A stretch of 24,813 bases of DNA from positions 1 through 24,813 of the forward strand of contig CAICTM010001665.1 in NCBI GenBank assembly GCA_903772945.1, in the 5' to 3' direction. The notes beneath the pieces are model-generated. The model did no database searches, was not told where the DNA came from, and saw only the letters and a program-made list of their open reading frames with translations. Source of the stretch: Seminavis robusta (lineage: Eukaryota; Bacillariophyta; Bacillariophyceae; Naviculales; Naviculaceae). This document shows positions 21,433-24,813 of the stretch, one piece after another. The position numbers and the translations under genes are program-made. Position 1 is the stretch's first letter; each line of letters starts with the position of its first letter.

Positions 21433-22165
21433 CACTCTCTATGAATTCTACAGTACCAGTCATACAGCCTGGCTACGGTAGGGAGTGGGACGCATGACTT
21501 TCAAAACTGCTCGTTTGCTTGGTGTGAAATTGAGTGGCGCAATCCAAGCCGCAACTACGAACTGAGCACAACCTGATATCTAGCTAGTAAGACTACCACA
21601 AGATGTAGTCAGCAGGATCTCGGATCTATGATCCTGCTACAGCATCGCACCGGTACCGCATCACGAAGCTAACACGAACGTGCTTGTAGCTTCCGACTTC
21701 TGACTTCTGGCATACGCACGACTGTACCGCATGCACGAGGAAAAGGAAGTCATGAGTCGCCAGTGCCACCACACCTGTGCCCCTACCTTCAAGTATTCAA
21801 CTGTCACTCGTTGCGTGGACTGGGGTCTGTACTCTGTGGGCATAGCTACCTGGTTGTCTGTATGTTAGAAACTACTCGCTACTGGTGAAAAGGAATAGGG
21901 AGCAAAGCTCCCCCAAAGAGTATGGGATCATAATCGCGAGAGCACAATTCCATGATTTAGATGGGGTTTTATTCTGGTCTTAAACCCTTTCTTTTTCTGA
22001 GCATGAAAGAAGCCTTGAAGACCTCCCCAGATTATTCGAAACTGAATGAGGAATGTAAGATGAGTCCCAGCAAGCAAGGCTACATCATGCTGTTACGTGA
22101 TGATGCCTCACATGGCGACCCAGTAATAGTAAAAATAATAAAACAATGTCATGCTGACTTGGGAG
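21433..22165. repeat. Tandem duplication, copy 2
   Basis: Second copy of the ~0.75-kb unit, diverged by substitutions and indels. Inside it a plus ORF at 21961-22215 (84 codons, true ATG, SMKEALKTSPDYSKLNEECK) reads somewhat like protein. The matching part of copy 1 is interrupted by a TGA after KAAKEAT, so I do not call a gene. Confidence 0.85.
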
Positions 22166-22215
22166 GGAGCGAGTCGAGTAAGGGAAGGCGAAGCACAACC
22201 GAAGGTCTAGTCTAG

Positions 22216-22849
22216 CTAGCCAGTAGCCTATTGGGTTGTTTCTGGCCTACCGTACCATACAAGCCTAGCCTAGCCTGTCTAATAGCCAATTTAATGCGAA
22301 AGTACATGGTGCAGACGAGAACAGGCCTAGCACAAGTCGAGAGTTGATGCTAAGAAGCTGTCTACGAGTATTATTTATCCTCTGGTACCGGTACAAGCTA
22401 GTGCACCTCTCGCAAACTAGAGTACCGATACTCATGTACCGGAACCTCTAGGTACCAGTAGCTAGAGTGGTACCAGGTACCGGTACCGGTAGAGACGCCC
22501 CTGCCCTGCACTGCACTACCAGCTCCCCAATGATTGAACACATCCCGAAGATGCTGAAGAGTGGTGAAAAAACTCAAACTGAGGGTGAAAAAAGTGGTTC
22601 GGTGGGTTTTTGGCCAGTTCAATCGGGATCTGTACATTGTCATGTAGACTAGCTAGTAGGATTCTACGATTTTCGTTTTAGCAAAGAGTTGATGACGAAA
22701 CACCAGGAGAAAAATTTGGGCACCCCCCTTTTTGGGGTGCCTGACCTTAGGGGGGCAGATACGAGATTGAAGATTGGTGAGCAATGCCAATCAACATCAG
22801 CAGCAGCAACAGCAGACACGAAAGCCACTCAGGACACACGATATCATGA
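22216..22849. other. Intergenic stretch with palindromes and a hairpin
   Basis: No gene. It contains a cluster of overlapping GGTACCGGTACCGGTAG-type palindromes (22383-22493) and a C/G hairpin at 22719-22741. A short frame from the ATG at 22784 (PINISSSNS) runs to a TGA at 22847 and could be a first exon of the following nuclease-like gene. Confidence 0.45.
22719..22741. repeat. GC hairpin with T-loop
   Basis: GGCACCCC and GGGGTGCC form a perfect 8-bp stem around the loop CCTTTTT. It is preceded by an A/T-rich tract. A transcriptional or 3'-processing role is possible but untested. Confidence 0.6.
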
Positions 22850-23778
22850 AGTATTACGTACCTGATACTCGTACGATATTCTACGTACAACATCCATTCC
22901 AGCACTTGCATTGTTGAGAGCTGGAGTACTTCTGATCGTGACAACAGAAGAGTATCATATTTTATTTGCGAAAGGCACCTGGCTGATAAGACACCAGTCA
23001 AGAGCGACAACCCTGCTGAGCCTCGGACTCCGCCTACTTCTCCTGGCTGCGTTGATGTTGCTTTTCCACCAGATCCAGAAGGCGTTTCTACGTTGATTGG
23101 CTATTGCGACAAGGGTGATTTGCCGGTGTATTTTGGACGCGAAGTTTCGCTTGAAGAGTACAATAAGTGGCTCCTCAACAAAGAAGATGGATTGCGCGTC
23201 TCGTACAAGAAAAGGGTCTTGCTTCGTGAAGGTTGCTACTTGTCGCACGGAACAACCCGACTGAAGCTCGAAGTTGCAATGGATATGGCGTTTACTCCTC
23301 ACAATTACTACGCAGGGTTTGGCCAGATTACTTCACCAGCCGGGTTACAGAACGTAACTCCAGACTGCATTCTAGCCAGCGGAGTAGCAACTTACCCAGT
23401 TCTGGCTGAGGTTGGGCAATCGCAGTCAGAAGAAGAGCTCAATACAAGAGCCAACTTGTTACTTGGTCGGTACCGGGCGCCCGAGTTGTAATCCTTATCA
23501 AGATCTTCGACACAAGCAATGCCGAAAATGGTCGAATGGTGGCATGGTGCGCATCTCACGACGCAGCAGGGAATCTCACTTTGTCGGTTGCTGTTGAATT
23601 TGGTCGTGTAGGACCAGCAGGGGCGGCAAGAGTTGCATGGGCGGTTGGTGCGCCGCCTCCAGTCATTACAGTTCCGGCGCATGATGCTGTTCCAGCCACG
23701 GATGTGCACTTGGATGGGATCTTGACTCGTTTACGTGCTGGTGGCGGCATTTATTGGAGGCATCCTCCTCCTCCATAA
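22850..23778 (+). pseudogene. PD-(D/E)XK / Uma2-like nuclease-type gene, frameshifted
   Basis: One frame is open from 22850 to a TAA at 23489-23491. From about 22982 it reads as a real protein: PGCVDVAFPPDPEG, STLIGYCDKGDLPVYFGREV, EEYNKWLLNKEDG, then TPDCIL and YPVLAEVGQSQSEEEL. The last two resemble the P-D...E-V-x-x-S-x-S core of PD-(D/E)XK (Uma2-like) nuclease-fold proteins. Right after NLLLGR the sense moves to another frame, which reads ARVVILIKIFDTSNAENG and then a Gly/Ala/Pro-rich tail ending at 23776-23778. The shift lies around 23467-23485 and needs one extra base (or two fewer), too small for an intron. No in-frame ATG exists before MDMAF, so a 5' exon may be missing (possible ATG at 22784). 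It is either a recent pseudogene or a sequencing error. Biochemical activity is not implied. Confidence 0.6.
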
Positions 23779-24039
23779 TTGTCGATACTTTACAATTGTA
23801 CAGTACATCGTAACATTTCATGAAGGCCCCGGGAATGCCACAGCCACAGACGAATCAGTTACGAAGATAAGGGAATATTCGCAAAGGACAGCCAGCCGGG
23901 GGCTAGTGCCCTCAACTTGCATTTTTCTAAAGGCCAAGGAAGGGTTCTGGACCGGTAGCCTTAACCTTGCCAGGGAAACCATACCATATGTACCGGTAGC
24001 CTTAACCTTGCAAGGGAAACCCCACCATATGTACGCGAC

Positions 24040-24040
<1 letters not shown>
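23779..24040. other. Short spacer
   Basis: No gene. It holds the 41-bp direct repeat described next, ahead of the AC tract. Confidence 0.4.
23951..24032. repeat. 41-bp direct repeat, two copies
   Basis: Unit ACCGGTAGCCTTAACCTTGC followed by (C/A)AGGGAAACC and ACCATATGT. Copies start at 23951 and 23992 and differ at a few positions. Confidence 0.85.

Positions 24041-24095
<55 letters not shown>
24041..24095. repeat. (AC)n microsatellite
   Basis: Uninterrupted AC dinucleotide tract of 55 bases, about 27.5 units, preceded by GCGACA. ORFs that cross it (poly-TH, poly-VC) are artefacts. Confidence 0.98.
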
Positions 24096-24096
<1 letters not shown>

Positions 24097-24192
24097 GATA
24101 AAGTTCAAAAGGCCCTCAGCTTGCTAGCTAGCTGGTAGTTGAGGGCAATTGTGAGCTCCAGTTTTACTGCGTCGTGGCTATCCGATAAGGTC

Positions 24193-24270
24193 AACCTCGG
24201 CAGGTTAACTGCCTGAGTCCTCTACCCCTTTAACCTCGGCAGGTAAACTGCCTGAGTTCTCAACCCCTTT
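24193..24270. repeat. 39-bp direct repeat, two copies
   Basis: Unit AACCTCGGCAGG(T)TAACTGCC then TGAGT(C/T)CTC and ACCCCTTT, at 24193 and 24232. Each unit contains a small dyad CAGG...CCTG. Confidence 0.85.
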
Positions 24271-24274
24271 AATG

Positions 24275-24300
24275 CTATTTCCTATTTCCTATTTCCTATT
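24275..24300. repeat. CTATTTC heptamer repeat
   Basis: Three full copies of CTATTTC plus CTATT, running directly into the first 65-bp direct repeat. Confidence 0.85.
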
Positions 24301-24485
24301 CCGGTGAAGCCAAAGTATAAGGATAGAGATAGTCATAAGCCAACAAAACTGAACATTGATGAAGTTAGGGTAGGAATTAATATTTAAGGTTAGTGCAATC
24401 AGCACAACAGCACAATAAGCCAGCAGGAGCTGTAAAGGTTAGAGTTACAAAAAGGGAATGGCAGCTGGTAAATTATAGAGTATTG

Positions 24486-24520
24486 GGCGGCAACACACGA
24501 CGTAGTCGGGTGTTGTCGCC
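24486..24520. repeat. Hairpin unit A
   Basis: GGCGGCAACACACGA pairs with TCGGGTGTTGTCGCC (15 positions, one wobble, one mismatch) around the loop CGTAG. The surrounding 83-bp unit is repeated at offset 83. Confidence 0.8.
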
Positions 24521-24568
24521 AGGGCTAGCTTAATAAAGAAGGTTGCAATGAGGGAATGATTGATACCG

Positions 24569-24603
24569 GGCGGCAACACACGACGTAGTCGGGTGTTGTC
24601 GCC
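24569..24603. repeat. Hairpin unit B
   Basis: Identical in sequence over the 35-base hairpin to unit A, 83 bp downstream. Its flank differs after CAGGGCT (AGC versus GGC). Confidence 0.8.
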
Positions 24604-24813
24604 AGGGCTGGCTTCAAAGATGGGTGCGATCTCGAACATGATCCTCCTTCTTCTATCTGTCTTGCTGCCGAGGTATCGCAGCTTCCGCTGACTTATTGGC
24701 AAATATTCTGTCTGTGGGATCCCCTCGTTTTGTGTCTGTGGGATCCCCTATTCCGGTGAAGCCAGGGTATAAGGATAGAGATAATGTAAGCTGGCAAAAC
24801 TGGAAATTGAAGG

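Larger units (their letters stand above)
24296..24813. repeat. Repeat complex bounded by a ~65-bp direct repeat
   Basis: CTATTCCGGTGAAGCCA followed by GTATAAGGATAGAGATA occurs at 24296 and again at 24748, the second copy running to the window edge; offset 452 bp. Between them lie two hairpin units (24486-24520 and 24569-24603) and a duplicated TGTCTGTGGGATCCCCT (24709 and 24733). The pattern could be a satellite period, the ends of a short non-autonomous element, or part of a longer repeat continuing to the right. No transposase is visible. Confidence 0.75.

Noticed and set aside
23735..24127. ORF reading through the AC tract (and its minus counterpart)
   Set aside because: The poly-TH or poly-VC stretch comes from the microsatellite.
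24445..24702. 85-codon minus ORF at the right end
   Set aside because: Lies wholly in the hairpin repeat complex; its repeated peptide comes from the duplicated DNA.

Overview
The window looks like nuclear DNA of a diatom, most likely a raphid pennate such as Seminavis or a relative; the species is inferred, not proven. The reasons are: well-spaced genes on both strands with short GT-AG introns of 82, 94 and 104 bp; a DUF6824 protein, a family strongly expanded in diatoms; an ankyrin/LRR-type protein with the C-terminal layout common in diatom genomes; a chlorophyllase-like hydrolase; an S1 protease with C-terminal 'DGxCC' repeats of the heterokont kind; and many simple and tandem repeats. 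No bacterial operon, rRNA, tRNA or CRISPR array was seen.

Layout. Positions 1-568 hold the decayed or spliced 3' end of an unrecognised gene. A LRR/ankyrin-type protein lies at 1387-2628 (+). A new two-exon, 103-residue, lysine-rich small protein lies at 3634-4049 (-). A secreted or membrane-anchored chlorophyllase-like alpha/beta hydrolase (5229-6233, +) converges with a two-finger U1/matrin-type zinc-finger protein (6363-6854, -). A secreted protein made of two tandem cysteine-bearing repeats (7352-8320, +) converges with a two-exon trypsin-like protease carrying two C-terminal repeats (8554-10681, -). A frameshifted LRR relic sits near 11416-11760. An LRAT/NC-domain protein (12539-13585, -) is followed by a 17-copy AT-rich minisatellite (13822-14297). 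Next comes a JmjC/cupin-type protein with two SET-tail-like repeats (14455-15789, -), then a DUF6824 protein with one intron (17855-19124, -).

From about 19.1 kb to the right edge the DNA is gene-poor and repeat-rich. It holds a diverged tandem duplication of about 0.75 kb (20515-21300 and 21433-22165), a PD-(D/E)XK-like nuclease-type gene broken by a frameshift (22850-23778), an (AC)n tract, and nested tandem repeats including two near-identical hairpins and a 65-bp direct repeat.

The genes do not form an obvious pathway. Two secreted proteins and one probably secreted or anchored hydrolase are neighbours (5.2-10.7 kb), while the nuclear or regulatory-looking genes (JmjC-like, DUF6824) lie to the right. 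The most distinctive items are the JmjC protein with its duplicated tail, the secreted tandem-repeat protein, the small two-exon protein and the repeat complex at the right end.
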